DNA of 64,000 nucleotides from Lihuaxuella thermophila (GCF_900110165.1 NZ_FOCQ01000006.1:62001-126000); one strand, 5' to 3'; positions 17,074 through 26,316 are shown, counted from the first letter of the stretch. Translations and numbers: made by a program. Notes: a model not told the origin generated them from the letters alone.

Positions 17074-18363
17074 TCACTCCTTTCCCAAATCCAGAATGGC
17101 CCTGCAAATGATCGTTTCTAAAGAAGGATGAAAGGGAGCAGGCAATCCAAAGTAATAAAATGATTCTTTCCCTTCATAACCGCCCTCTTCCACCTGCTTG
17201 GCCGTAGGGACATAACCAATCATTCCGTTGCTGTAGGGAACGGGCAACACCGATCCGTCGAATTCTCGTTTTATAAATAATCCGTAACCTGTCACGATTT
17301 CACCATTCATCGCAAGCAAGGAAAGTCCCTGAGCCAGCCGGATCAACGCCATCTCCAGCCGTATGCCCGGTTTCATCCTGGCCGGTTCCTCAAGTAGCAA
17401 CCGGCTCCATTCCCCCAGTACCGAAGGGTCATACTTGTGCTTTTTCAAGTCGTGTTCCTTCGGTAAATACTGGAAAGGGAGAAGAATTTCTGTTTTTCTG
17501 CTCACAAGACCGCATGAATCCAGTGGTCTCATCGTTTTTTGAAGGACCGAAAGAACCTCGTCCGCCAGAATCTTTCCGAATCGGCGAACATCCGAATCAT
17601 TTCCCCGGTAAAAATTCCCCTCCCGGATCAGAGCGGGACGAACATCTCCGCAGCAGCCCTGCAAAAAAGCGGCTACCCCCCCTTCACCCAATGCATGTTC
17701 GACCCGTTCCATCGCCACCCCCGGAAACTCCGATGATACGTAATTGTCTTCCGTGGTTGTCGGATGGCAGGTGTAATGGACGAGAAGCGCCTTGGTTTTC
17801 CCCTTGACTGTGCAGAAGCGAATAACATTCACCTCCGGGTCAACCGGTTCCTGCTCATTGGGGGCCATTTTCATTTCCCCGCCGACCCATTTGCGGCGAT
17901 GGACCCCGATCCGGCACTCCCCGGTTCCCCGTTCAACGGACACCGGATCCATGTGGCTTGACGCCTGCTCAATCCCTTCCAACAGCCTGGCTTCCAACAA
18001 CCGGAGATAATCATCATCCCATTTTCCGAGAGACGGAGTGAAGCGGCGGCTGGTCTGGGGGGCGGAATGGGTATGGGTGGCATGGAGAAGGACGGAAGAT
18101 GCTTCCATCCCAAAGCGCTGGTGCAACCACCTTTTGATCCTGCCCGTCAACTCCGTGTCCCACCAGATGATATCGGCTGAAACCAGGAGGGCGGTCCGCT
18201 TGTTTCCCCGGGGGCAATGCTGCTGAAAAAAAAATATTCGGGCATATAAAGGATGCAAAATACCTAGAAAATTTCCTTGCCGACCGTCAAATCCGGCGAG
18301 TGGAACCGGTTTCTGCGGAGTGATGTCGATTTTGGCTGTTCCGAGTAAGAGAGCTGGTTTCAT
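17074..18363 (-). CDS. Neutral/alkaline ceramidase-like domain protein
   Basis: A 429-residue protein with the N-terminal neutral ceramidase-type domain: LLGTAKIDITPQKPVPLAGF, LLVSADIIWW, LLHATHTHSAPQTS (metal-binding histidines) and FLQGCCGDVRPALI with a further zinc site. No signal peptide is seen, so it probably acts in the cytoplasm, unlike true ceramidases. The C-terminal immunoglobulin-like domain of real ceramidases appears absent. In bacteria such proteins often sit in sugar-utilisation clusters; a role in hydrolysing an N-acyl or other amide of an imported glycoside is an inference from the nag neighbours. Confidence 0.8.
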   Translation of the reverse strand: MKPALLLGTAKIDITPQKPVPLAGFDGRQGNFLGILHPLYARIFFFQQHCPRGNKRTALLVSADIIWWDTELTGRIKRWLHQRFGMEASSVLLHATHTHSAPQTSRRFTPSLGKWDDDYLRLLEARLLEGIEQASSHMDPVSVERGTGECRIGVHRRKWVGGEMKMAPNEQEPVDPEVNVIRFCTVKGKTKALLVHYTCHPTTTEDNYVSSEFPGVAMERVEHALGEGGVAAFLQGCCGDVRPALIREGNFYRGNDSDVRRFGKILADEVLSVLQKTMRPLDSCGLVSRKTEILLPFQYLPKEHDLKKHKYDPSVLGEWSRLLLEEPARMKPGIRLEMALIRLAQGLSLLAMNGEIVTGYGLFIKREFDGSVLPVPYSNGMIGYVPTAKQVEEGGYEGKESFYYFGLPAPFHPSLETIICRAILDLGKE

Positions 18364-18477
18364 CGTGAAAATCTCCTAGCCATATTTCCCTGCCAATCGC
18401 ATGGGATTGATCTTGGACCGCTCTTCGCCCGTCTGACCTTTTTGATTCCCTGCCCGCTTTTCACCTGATGTCCACAC

Positions 18478-19725
18478 TCATCCCGCAACCGACTTCTGAT
18501 AGTATGCAGCCACTTTCCGGATTCCACCGATGATCTCGTCAATGTCTTCATCTGTGAAGAATTCGCTGATCCCGATCCGCACTGCCGTTTGTAAGATATG
18601 CTCGGCTGTTGGACATAACCCCCGTTCATAGGTAACTTCCGTCAATTCAAAGGGAAAGTGGCTGTTCAGGTAGGCCTGGCGTTTTTGAAACAGTGGATTC
18701 AGATAGACGACTTCCGGGATATAGCCGGGATGGGCAGGAATTCCCTCCGCCGTGAGCGTTTTTGAAAATTCATCCCGTGTGCACCCGAGTGCCGTTTCAT
18801 TCACCCGGAACATGTAAAACCAGTAAGAACACCAGCCTCCCTCGGTCACTCCGTGGGGTTCAATTCCCGGCAAATCGCGGATTCCCTCAGTGATTCGCTC
18901 ACCGTATCGGTGTCTCTTTTCACAGATCCAGGGCAGTTTTTTGAGCTGGGCAATCCCGACGGCTCCCTGAAGTTCAGTCATGCGGTAATTGGGAGCCAGA
19001 TAGGATAGATCCCGCATCACTTGGCCCGAAAACCGTTGATAGTTTTTGTCCGCAAATGCATGAACCACACGGAAATCTTCCTCCTCACCGGAATTGACCG
19101 TCACGATTCCTCCGTCTCCGGTGGAAATGTGCTTAAAATCATTGGTACTAAAGCAGCCGTAATCTCCGATCGTTCCGGCCAATCGCCCTTTGTACCTTGT
19201 GAGATATGACTGGGCACAATCTTCAATTACTTTCAACCGATGTTTCCGGGCAATCTCCATAATCGGATCCATGTCGCAGGGATTTCCCGCCAGATGAACG
19301 ACAACAATCGCTTTGGTCCGAGGGGTGATTCGGGCTTCCACCGATGCCGGATCCAGGTTGTAAGTGTGAGGATCGAGATCGGCGAACACGGGTATGGCGT
19401 TTTGGTAAAGGATACCGATCAGCGTTCCCTGGTCGGTGATGGGACTGGTAATCACTTCATCGCCGACAGTTACGCCCGCCGCTCCCAACGCCACATGAAT
19501 CGCGGCAGTGCCTGAGGAAGTTGCGACACTGTATTTCACACCATATAATCGGTTGAAATCATCCAAAAATTGCTTCACCTTTTGTCCGGAGTGATAGAAT
19601 AGCGTATTTTGTTCCAACGCCTCCATCAGTTCTTTTGCTTCTTCCAGTCCGAAGCGTTTCCCCGTTCCAAACGGAGTCGTTTTCGCTTTCGGCCCGCCGT
19701 GGATGGCTAACCGGTTCTCACTCAT
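18478..19725 (-). CDS. DegT/DnrJ/EryC1-type PLP aminotransferase
   Basis: A 415-residue sugar aminotransferase-type protein. The PLP lysine lies in FSTNDFKHISTGDGG; ATSSGTAAIHVALGAAGV and VIEDCAQSYLTRYKG are cofactor-site motifs. The family normally moves an amino group between glutamate and a keto-sugar. ATG 19725 has GGGAGGGAAAGGAC upstream. In this unit, with nagA, nagB and a SIS protein, it may act in the catabolic direction (or on an aminosugar intermediate) rather than in glycan synthesis; that is an inference. Confidence 0.87.
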   Translation of the reverse strand: MSENRLAIHGGPKAKTTPFGTGKRFGLEEAKELMEALEQNTLFYHSGQKVKQFLDDFNRLYGVKYSVATSSGTAAIHVALGAAGVTVGDEVITSPITDQGTLIGILYQNAIPVFADLDPHTYNLDPASVEARITPRTKAIVVVHLAGNPCDMDPIMEIARKHRLKVIEDCAQSYLTRYKGRLAGTIGDYGCFSTNDFKHISTGDGGIVTVNSGEEEDFRVVHAFADKNYQRFSGQVMRDLSYLAPNYRMTELQGAVGIAQLKKLPWICEKRHRYGERITEGIRDLPGIEPHGVTEGGWCSYWFYMFRVNETALGCTRDEFSKTLTAEGIPAHPGYIPEVVYLNPLFQKRQAYLNSHFPFELTEVTYERGLCPTAEHILQTAVRIGISEFFTDEDIDEIIGGIRKVAAYYQKSVAG

Positions 19726-19970
19726 GTCCTTTCCCTCCCGGGCTTTCTGTGCAAAAAAGCATGTGTACATCGCGGTGATCGTCCGTGTTTTCTCCCGGCC
19801 CAACCGACCGGCGAAGATGCGGAACCGATCCGCTCTTCGGAATTCACCCGGCTGGCGCCAGGGTCATCCATCCGCTATTTTCAACACCGGCTGATCGCAA
19901 AGGTGACCTTTCATGACAGATGTTTTGCGCGATTGGGGCTCCCGTCACCATGTCCGGCTTGTATCGCAAG

Positions 19971-21677
19971 TCAAGATCTTTTGATGTCCTGCGGCAGCAC
20001 TTTTTTGGCGCACCACACGCCATATATTTTTTGAACCGAATCCTCCCTTGTCCCTTTCAGATCCGGGAGCGGAATCCAGACGACCACTTGCTCCACATCA
20101 GCTTCACTGTGAATGGAAACATTGCCCTCCTCGTCCACTCCTTCAATCCGTATGTTTCTTCGCATCCGTTCCCAATCGTTGATTTGCTTGCCGGTCCAGA
20201 AGACAAATCCGCGTTGTTTCGCTTCCCGCACCACTTTGCGCAACGCTCTGCGGACAGGCTCTTGATTGTGAATGTGGACAGGATGGAACAAGAAATGCGC
20301 CACTCCTTTCACTTGCTTTACCTGCTCGAGAAACGGAACGACAACACTGCTGTCAGCCAGATTCCAATGATCCAGATCCTGGGTGAGAAAACCGATTTCC
20401 AACACGTTATACAGCCGGTTTTGCTCATCAGACCAGGCAACCGGAAAATAAGGATGGCAAGTGCCAAACAGGAAACCGATATTCCCCTTTTTGCTCGGTC
20501 CTCTCGTCTGGTCGGAAAGAATTCCGTATGTTTCACACCAACGGAACAGTTCTCCCCATCCTTCCACCCGGGTGTAATGATTCTTGTTCGAAACAGGCGC
20601 CTCCGCTCCGGCCGCTGTTTTCCACCAGTCCAATTGACGCCGGAACTCCGCTTCTTCCCAGCTTCCTCCATCATGGTCAACCGCATTGTAGTGGAAGGCC
20701 AATTCATGCCCTTTTTCTTCAATGCGCCGGAAAACGGAAGGACTGTAACCCGGCTCGATGATGCACCATGTAGCCGAAACCCCGCATTCCTCGAGAACAT
20801 CCAATGTCGTTTCAGCCGATTCGTCCAGATTGTGGTCGCTGTCAAGAGAGATTGTGGCCACCTGGGAGATTCCGTCCGGCCAATAGTCGAGAAACGGCAG
20901 GGTGAGCCCTTTTTCCAACGTTCTCTTCAAGAGATGTCCGATCAGCACCTCCCTCCACAGATCGGCGTAAGGATAGGCGAAGTAAGAAGCGCCCGTCTGC
21001 GTCTGACGGCGGTCCAGCTCCCAATCCATTTCCATTCCGTCATCCGCTTTCAAAATGCCGTCATCCACACTGCCCGTGCCATCCAGGGCGGGAATACCAT
21101 CTTCGATGACAGGGTGTGTTCCTTGTTGAAAGCTGACCACCGTTTCCGGAATCCCAATCGCCCAGCGGTCGATGATTCCTTTCCCCACCTGGCATTGAAT
21201 GAGTGCCGGACCCAGCGGATCGCCTTCCGGATGCTCTCGATGGATGCTTCCCGTCTCTCTGATGAAATGACCGCTCCCGGAAATCCGCCGCCACGGATAT
21301 GAATGTAGATAACGCAAAAGCCGGGTGTCGCCAAACTCTCCGGGAAGCCGGGCATATCCCTTTCCCCCCGCCCCGGTCGCGGCATATCCGAGCTTCACGG
21401 CCAAACGGTTCAGCCCCCCAAAGGAAATGACCACCCCACCATTTTCGGCAAATTCCCAAATCTTCGCAGCCGACTCCTCCTCTTGTGCGTCTAAAGCGAT
21501 CATTAAAACATCCAGCCTTGATTGGGGGATCTCGTCCGCTCCGTCCAGCCATTGAAACGGGATTCCGGCGTGCTGCAAAATCTCGCCGATATAATGTTGA
21601 AACACATTGAGGCCGTTTTCCCACCTGCGTTTTGCCGCTTTTTTGTCCAGCAAAACGCCTACCTCCGCCATTCTCAT
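19971..21677 (-). CDS. Two-domain protein: amidotransferase-like N-part and polysaccharide deacetylase-like C-part
   Basis: A 568-residue protein without a signal peptide. Residues 1 to about 200 resemble a class I glutamine amidotransferase-like/DUF4350 sandwich (VGVLLDKKAAKRRW, ENGGVVISFGGLNRLA). From about residue 285 a NodB-like barrel is suggested by QVATISLDSDHNLDESAETT and HELAFHYNAVDHDGG, which hold candidate metal-binding Asp and His. ATG 21677 was chosen for AAAGGAGAAGCTCAA. It is the first gene after the promoter at 21767-21795. The substrate is unknown; catalytic activity of either domain is not certain. Confidence 0.7.
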   Translation of the reverse strand: MRMAEVGVLLDKKAAKRRWENGLNVFQHYIGEILQHAGIPFQWLDGADEIPQSRLDVLMIALDAQEEESAAKIWEFAENGGVVISFGGLNRLAVKLGYAATGAGGKGYARLPGEFGDTRLLRYLHSYPWRRISGSGHFIRETGSIHREHPEGDPLGPALIQCQVGKGIIDRWAIGIPETVVSFQQGTHPVIEDGIPALDGTGSVDDGILKADDGMEMDWELDRRQTQTGASYFAYPYADLWREVLIGHLLKRTLEKGLTLPFLDYWPDGISQVATISLDSDHNLDESAETTLDVLEECGVSATWCIIEPGYSPSVFRRIEEKGHELAFHYNAVDHDGGSWEEAEFRRQLDWWKTAAGAEAPVSNKNHYTRVEGWGELFRWCETYGILSDQTRGPSKKGNIGFLFGTCHPYFPVAWSDEQNRLYNVLEIGFLTQDLDHWNLADSSVVVPFLEQVKQVKGVAHFLFHPVHIHNQEPVRRALRKVVREAKQRGFVFWTGKQINDWERMRRNIRIEGVDEEGNVSIHSEADVEQVVVWIPLPDLKGTREDSVQKIYGVWCAKKVLPQDIKRS

Positions 21678-21747
21678 TTGAGCTTCTCCTTTACCCGTCA
21701 AGTTTTTTGCTTCAGACTTGCCAACTGAATAAATCCAACCGGAAATC

Positions 21748-21768
21748 ATACATGTATTATACTTGTAT
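21748..21768. promoter_or_regulatory. Tandem operator site 1 (ATACATGTAT T ATACTTGTAT)
   Basis: Two 10-bp pseudo-palindromes with an 11-bp period. On the minus strand the site begins at the -10 box of the deacetylase/nag unit and extends downstream across the likely transcription start. Nearly the same sequence occurs at 33438-33463 (22 of 26 bases identical) and a third copy at 33352-33372. Confidence 0.65.
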
Positions 21769-21795
21769 TATATAAATACTAATTGCAATCGTCAA
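21767..21795 (-). promoter_or_regulatory. SigA promoter of the deacetylase-DegT-ceramidase-nag unit
   Basis: Minus strand TTGACG (21795-21790), 17-base spacer, perfect TATAAT (21772-21767). It lies about 90 bases upstream of the start at 21677 and is overlapped by operator site 1. Confidence 0.8.
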
Positions 21796-21825
21796 ATTTT
21801 TTTGATTTTTACTCACAAAAAGGAA

Positions 21826-21856
21826 TTAAAAGACATGTTAGAGACATGTCTTTTAA
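21826..21856. repeat. 13-bp perfect inverted repeat between divergent units
   Basis: TTAAAAGACATGT 21826-21838 and ACATGTCTTTTAA 21844-21856 around TAGAG. It lies between the minus-strand nag promoter and the plus-strand epimerase gene. It could be an operator or an RNA hairpin; the core ACATGT also appears in operator site 1. Confidence 0.6.
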
Positions 21857-21991
21857 TTTATGATAATAGTGTAAACATTCACGCATATCATTCCGGGCGC
21901 AACCGGCTGGCGCTGGCCGGCCTGTCGAACCTTTTTTCGCTTGCCGCCAGCACCGGTTATTCATTCTAGATGAAGGAAAAGGAGAATGAAC

Positions 21992-23008
21992 ATGAATACG
22001 GTAAAAGATTTAGAGGCAAAATTGGCCGAACCTTCGGCATCTCTGATCAGCGAACTCAAGAAGCTGGACGGGGATCTGCTCATTTTGGGAGTCGGGGGCA
22101 AAATGGGCCCGTCTCTGGCAAGACTGGCAAAAAATGCAATCGATCAAGCCGGCGTTGACAAAAAAGTGATCGCCGTTTCCCGCTTTTCCCGCGGGAGTTT
22201 ACAAAAAGAATTGGAACAAGACGGGATCGAAACCATCGCCGCCGATCTGCTCGACGAAGAACAGCTGCGGGCCCTTCCCGAGGTCAAAAACGTGATTTAC
22301 ATGGTCGGTCATAAATTTGGAACCAGCGGCAAGGAATATCTCGCCTGGGCCATGAATTCATATCTGCCGGGACGGGTCGCCGAAAAGTTTAAAAACTCGC
22401 GCTTCGTTGTTTTCTCTACCGGCAATGTCTATCCTTTGACGCCCGTTGGCCTGGGAGGGGTAACGGAAGAGCATCCTGCAGGCCCTGTGGGGGAATATGC
22501 CCAATCGTGCCTGGGACGCGAACGGATTTTTGAATATTTCTCCCACAAGCATCAGACACCTGTCGCACTGTTCCGCCTGAATTATGCCATCGATATGAGA
22601 TACGGCGTATTGCATGACATTGCTACCGCTGTGAAGGAGGAAAAACCGATCAACCTCGAGATGGGACATGTCAATGTGATCTGGCAGGGGGACGCCAATG
22701 AGATGGCCATCCGATCTCTCGCTGTTTGCGACTCTCCCCCGCAAATTCTTAACATCACCGGACCGGAAACCATCTCCATCCGCTGGCTGGCCGAATGGTT
22801 TGGCGAACGGTTTGGCACCCAACCCGTCTTTCTCGGTGAAGAACGGGATACCGCCCTGCTCAGCAATGCTTCCAAGGCACACCGGCTCTTTGGCTATCCC
22901 CGGGTGACACTCAGACAAATGATGGAGTGGACAGTGGAATGGATCCAATCCGGAGGAGAATCACTCGGAAAACCGACCCATTTCCAGGAGAGGGAGGGAA
23001 GATTCTAA
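21992..23008 (+). CDS. NAD-dependent epimerase/dehydratase-family protein
   Basis: A 338-residue short-chain reductase of the extended type. The nucleotide-binding loop is LILGVGGKMGPSLARLAK (about residues 30-47); FVVFSTGNVYPLTPVGLGGV gives the catalytic Ser/Thr region and GEYAQSCLGRE stands where YxxxK is expected, so the catalytic Tyr is there but the Lys is replaced by Arg or shifted. ATG 21992 has AAAGGAG seven bases upstream; ATG 21986 is too close. It is followed without a gap by the aldolase gene. A sugar or sugar-acid substrate is likely. Confidence 0.8.
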   Translation: MNTVKDLEAKLAEPSASLISELKKLDGDLLILGVGGKMGPSLARLAKNAIDQAGVDKKVIAVSRFSRGSLQKELEQDGIETIAADLLDEEQLRALPEVKNVIYMVGHKFGTSGKEYLAWAMNSYLPGRVAEKFKNSRFVVFSTGNVYPLTPVGLGGVTEEHPAGPVGEYAQSCLGRERIFEYFSHKHQTPVALFRLNYAIDMRYGVLHDIATAVKEEKPINLEMGHVNVIWQGDANEMAIRSLAVCDSPPQILNITGPETISIRWLAEWFGERFGTQPVFLGEERDTALLSNASKAHRLFGYPRVTLRQMMEWTVEWIQSGGESLGKPTHFQEREGRF

Positions 23009-24082
23009 ATGGGACAAAATCCGAACGGTCTGCAACCGGAAGTCAAACAGCTCTTGTACGAAGGCACGGTCATTCCTGCTCACCCGCTGGCATTAGATGA
23101 GTCCCGCCGGCTGGATGAACGGCGGCAACGGGCACTGACCCGGTATTACATGGCGGCGGGTGCGGGAGGGGTTGCGGTGGGTGTCCATACCACGCAATTC
23201 GCCATCCGCGATCCGGACATCCATTTGCTGGAACCCGTCCTGCGGCTCGCAGCCGAGGAAGTTCAAAACGCTGAACTGGACCGCCCTTTTATCAAAGTGG
23301 CAGGAATTTGCGGTCCGACTGCACAGGCCGTAGCCGAAGCTGAACTGGCAAAGGAACTCGGTTACGATTTGGGATTGTTGAGTATGGGGGGACTGGATCC
23401 TCTGTCTGAATCCGAATTGCTGGACCGGGTGATTGCTGTCACCAACATCATTCCGGTCTTCGGCTTTTACCTGCAACCTTCCGTCGGAGGCAGAACGTTC
23501 AGCTTTCAATTCTGGAAGGAGTTTGCCGATATTCCCGGCGTCATGGCCGTCAAGATCGCGCCTTTCAATCGTTATCAAACCCTGGATGTGGTGCGGGCCG
23601 TATGTTTTTCCAAACGGCGGGATGAGATTGCGCTCTATACCGGAAATGACGACAATATTGTCGCCGACTTGCTCACCACTTACCGGTTTATCGTTGACGG
23701 CGAGCCTGTCGAGAAGAGAATCGTCGGCGGGTTGCTGGGGCAATGGGCGGTCTGGACAAAAAAGGCGGTCGAATTGCTGCAAGAGATTAAAGATACGGTA
23801 GCCGGCAGGAAAACCATTCCGGCGGAACTTTTGACAAGAGGAATGGAAATCACCGATGTGAATGCGGCTTTATTTGATCCCGCCCATGACTTCAAAGGAT
23901 GCATCCCCGGCATTCACGAAGTGCTGCGGCGCCAAGGACTTCTTGAAGGTATTTGGTGTTTAGACCCGGACGAACAATTGTCTCCCGGACAGCTTGCTGA
24001 AATTGACCGAATCTACCGCGATTACCCCCACTTGAACGATGATGAATTTGTCAGGCGACACCGATCCGAGTGGTTGTCCTGA
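23009..24082 (+). CDS. DapA/N-acetylneuraminate lyase-family aldolase
   Basis: A 357-residue protein with a DHDPS-type barrel. The predicted Schiff-base lysine is in GVMAVKIAPFNRYQTLDV; VIPAHPLALDESRRLDERRQ opens the domain, in place of the usual VTPF motif, and FGFYLQPSVGG follows the fifth strand. It probably cleaves or forms a 2-keto sugar acid. About 60 extra C-terminal residues are present compared with standard DapA. ATG 23009 directly follows the epimerase stop, with GAGAGGGAGGG as ribosome binding site. This shows coupled expression. Confidence 0.82.
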   Translation: MGQNPNGLQPEVKQLLYEGTVIPAHPLALDESRRLDERRQRALTRYYMAAGAGGVAVGVHTTQFAIRDPDIHLLEPVLRLAAEEVQNAELDRPFIKVAGICGPTAQAVAEAELAKELGYDLGLLSMGGLDPLSESELLDRVIAVTNIIPVFGFYLQPSVGGRTFSFQFWKEFADIPGVMAVKIAPFNRYQTLDVVRAVCFSKRRDEIALYTGNDDNIVADLLTTYRFIVDGEPVEKRIVGGLLGQWAVWTKKAVELLQEIKDTVAGRKTIPAELLTRGMEITDVNAALFDPAHDFKGCIPGIHEVLRRQGLLEGIWCLDPDEQLSPGQLAEIDRIYRDYPHLNDDEFVRRHRSEWLS

Positions 24083-24109
24083 AGACGCAAAAAAGGCGGG
24101 CGTGAGTAT

Positions 24110-25495
24110 ATGAATAAAGAAGGGATCTCCATCGGTGTGATCGGCCCCGATCCAATCGTGAAAAAGATTCGGGAAACGCTTAAATCTTTCCCCTCCTTTC
24201 AACCTGTCTTTCAAGTGTATCAACATGAAGACGAAGTTCCGGAATTAGCGGAAAAATTGCAGTGTCAGGCAGAAGTGCTCCTTTTTTCAGGCTATTTGCC
24301 CTATCGAAAAGCAAAAGAACAGCTGGATTTTAAACTGCCCGTTCACTATGTCCCTCTGACGGGAAACGGGCTGTACCGCGCTTTATTTCGGTTGTGGGCG
24401 ATCCGCCCATTGAAAAGAGTATCGATCGACACGCTGCCAAAACAAATGGTGGATCAAACTGTCCATGAACTGGGTACTTCCTGCTTGGAAGCGGCCTATT
24501 TTGATTATTTTTCCGCGCCCTCGGATGAAGAAATCGTTCGATTCCATCTCGACCATTTTTACCGGGGAGCATGCGATGCGGCATTGACCGGCATTCAATC
24601 AGTGGCCGACCGGTTGACGGAAATGAATGTACCCAATGAATGGATTCTTCCTACCGTTCAGGACATCACTATTTCCCTGGAACGAGCGCTTTTATCAACA
24701 GAAACAAGACGGAGAAAAGAATCGCAAATCGTGGTGGGGCTGATCACGATCGATGATTCACACCGGATGATGGAAAGGCGGGTTTCCGAACACGAGCTAC
24801 AAAAAGTAAGATTGGAAATTCACCGGATGGTGCTTGATTATGTAGAGTCGCTGGATGGACATTTGACCAGTCTCGGCGGCGATGAATACTTATTTTTTAC
24901 AACCAGGGGAACCTTTGAACGGGTTACGAGGGGATACAAATACATTCCCCTGTTGCGCGAAGTAAACCAAACCTTTCATATGTCGTTGAGCCTGGGAGTC
25001 GGATTCGGACTGTCGGCCAATGAAGCGGGAACCCATGCCCGTTTGGCGTTGCTCCAGGCAAAAGAGTCCGGGGGGAATATCTGCTTTATCGTGAGGGAAG
25101 ATCGGAGCGTCATCGGACCGGTCGAGATGGCTCATCCCATGGTGTATGACTTGTCCGTCACCGATCCCGGGCTGCTGAAAAAGGCTAAAGAAGCAGGGAT
25201 GACAGCAGCTTACATGAGTAAATTGATGGCCCAGGTGGCCCGTGCCGGCAAGATGGACTATACGGCACAGGAACTTGCCACGATTTTGGGAATCACCGTC
25301 CGAAGCACGCATCGCATTTTATTGCAATGGATGGATGCGGGCCTGGTCACCGTTGTCGGAGCCGAAAAAATCACTTCCAGGGGCAGGCCAAGGCAAATTT
25401 ACCGCTTGTCTTTTCTCGCTGATCCAAAAGAAATGACGATGCGGCCTCCTCTTTTATCCATCGAGTGCTCCATGACGACAGAGCCGATTTCCTGA
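24110..25495 (+). CDS. Transcription regulator with degenerate GGDEF/GTP cyclohydrolase III-like domain and C-terminal HTH
   Basis: A 461-residue cytoplasmic protein. Residues 1 to about 100 look like an effector-binding domain. From about 200 to 345 it resembles a nucleotide-cyclase/GGDEF fold with LTSLGGDEYLFFTTRG (LGGDEY at 255-260) and, further on, LSLGVGFGLSANEAGTHAR, close to the GTP cyclohydrolase III pattern. A winged helix-turn-helix follows (YTAQELATILGITVRSTHRI, about 385-440). It is the last gene behind the epimerase and aldolase. Whether it binds a nucleotide is unknown. It may control its own operon. Confidence 0.65.
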   Translation: MNKEGISIGVIGPDPIVKKIRETLKSFPSFQPVFQVYQHEDEVPELAEKLQCQAEVLLFSGYLPYRKAKEQLDFKLPVHYVPLTGNGLYRALFRLWAIRPLKRVSIDTLPKQMVDQTVHELGTSCLEAAYFDYFSAPSDEEIVRFHLDHFYRGACDAALTGIQSVADRLTEMNVPNEWILPTVQDITISLERALLSTETRRRKESQIVVGLITIDDSHRMMERRVSEHELQKVRLEIHRMVLDYVESLDGHLTSLGGDEYLFFTTRGTFERVTRGYKYIPLLREVNQTFHMSLSLGVGFGLSANEAGTHARLALLQAKESGGNICFIVREDRSVIGPVEMAHPMVYDLSVTDPGLLKKAKEAGMTAAYMSKLMAQVARAGKMDYTAQELATILGITVRSTHRILLQWMDAGLVTVVGAEKITSRGRPRQIYRLSFLADPKEMTMRPPLLSIECSMTTEPIS

Positions 25496-25517
25496 ATGAA
25501 GGAAATCGGCTCTGTCG
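25476..25517 (+). terminator. Long perfect hairpin ending the epimerase-aldolase-regulator unit
   Basis: A 17-bp perfect stem: 25476-25492 (CGACAGAGCCGATTTCC) and 25501-25517, with an 8-base loop. The regulator stop codon TGA is at 25493-25495, in the loop. A T run occurs only about 20 bases later, so termination strength is uncertain. Confidence 0.75.
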
Positions 25518-25669
25518 TTGCTTCAACGCCCCTTTTTAATCTTGTCTTCTACCATCGCGAACGAATACATATATTGGAGCATGTATACTCCCTCGCTTCC
25601 GGCTCTCCTCCGACAAAGGAGATCGATCCCTGACGATGACGACCCATTCATTTGAGGCAGGTGATCCTT

Positions 25670-26269
25670 ATGAACAGCCATACGGTCCGATCACTCGCTT
25701 ATTTGACGGGATTAATCATTAAATCATTTGGCATCTCACTGGTCATCCGTTCCCGTTTGGGGACAGGCGCGTGGGACGGTTTTTATGTCGGTATGGCCGG
25801 CCACTTTGGATTAACGGTGGGGTCCTGGTTGATCATCCTGGGTATATTTTTAATCTTTTTCAACTCTTTTTTAATCAAAAGCAAGCCCAATTTTTTCCCG
25901 ATCATAACCATTTTCATCCTGGGCTGTTGCATTGATTTCTGGCTCCATTTTCTCAACTTTGAACCGGACGGGGCTGAATCTCAAGTTTTGATCTTCTGGG
26001 TTGGTCTGTTGTTCACAGCCGTGGGAATCTCCATCTATGTGCAAGGACAATTCGCGCTGACTCCTGTCGATCAGCTGATGTATGCTCTTTCCAAGCGGTT
26101 TGGTTTCAGTCTGATGATTTCCAAAACGATCGGGGAATGTTTCGCATTGGCCTTCGCTTTTTTGCTGCACGGGCCAATCGGTTTGGGGACGATCATTTTC
26201 ACCTTTTTATGCGGTCCGCTGATCCAGTTTTTGATTCCCAGAATCGAGCGGATGCTTTTTTGCCGGTAG
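25670..26269 (+). CDS. YczE/YyaS-family membrane protein (copy 1)
   Basis: A 199-residue membrane protein with about five helices and the family signature RLGTGAWDGFYVGMAGHFGL near the N-terminus, then GISIYVQGQFALTPVDQLMY. Function in B. subtilis relatives is unclear (YczE affects antibiotic synthesis). ATG 25670 was chosen for GAGGCAGGTGA upstream. A close paralogue lies at 38486-39097 on the minus strand. It is separate from the sugar genes around it. Confidence 0.82.
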   Translation: MNSHTVRSLAYLTGLIIKSFGISLVIRSRLGTGAWDGFYVGMAGHFGLTVGSWLIILGIFLIFFNSFLIKSKPNFFPIITIFILGCCIDFWLHFLNFEPDGAESQVLIFWVGLLFTAVGISIYVQGQFALTPVDQLMYALSKRFGFSLMISKTIGECFALAFAFLLHGPIGLGTIIFTFLCGPLIQFLIPRIERMLFCR

Positions 26270-26316
26270 GTGGTCGTTGTCAGTGAAAACTGTGCCGTGA
26301 TGGTGGACCCATTGCT

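Noticed and set aside
19920-21302. 460-codon open frame opposite the deacetylase-like gene
   Set aside because: No ribosome binding site and no recognisable domain; the opposite strand encodes a protein with clear fold signatures and a strong promoter.
18478-21677. Polysaccharide biosynthesis cluster (DegT plus deacetylase)
   Set aside because: Glycosyltransferases, flippase and chain-length regulators are missing, while nagA, nagB and the shared operator with an importer point to uptake and breakdown.
25563-25584. Fourth copy of the ATACnTGTAT tandem operator upstream of the first YczE gene
   Set aside because: The half-elements ATACATATAT and GAGCATGTAT are 12 bp apart and poorly matched, so the pattern is not kept.
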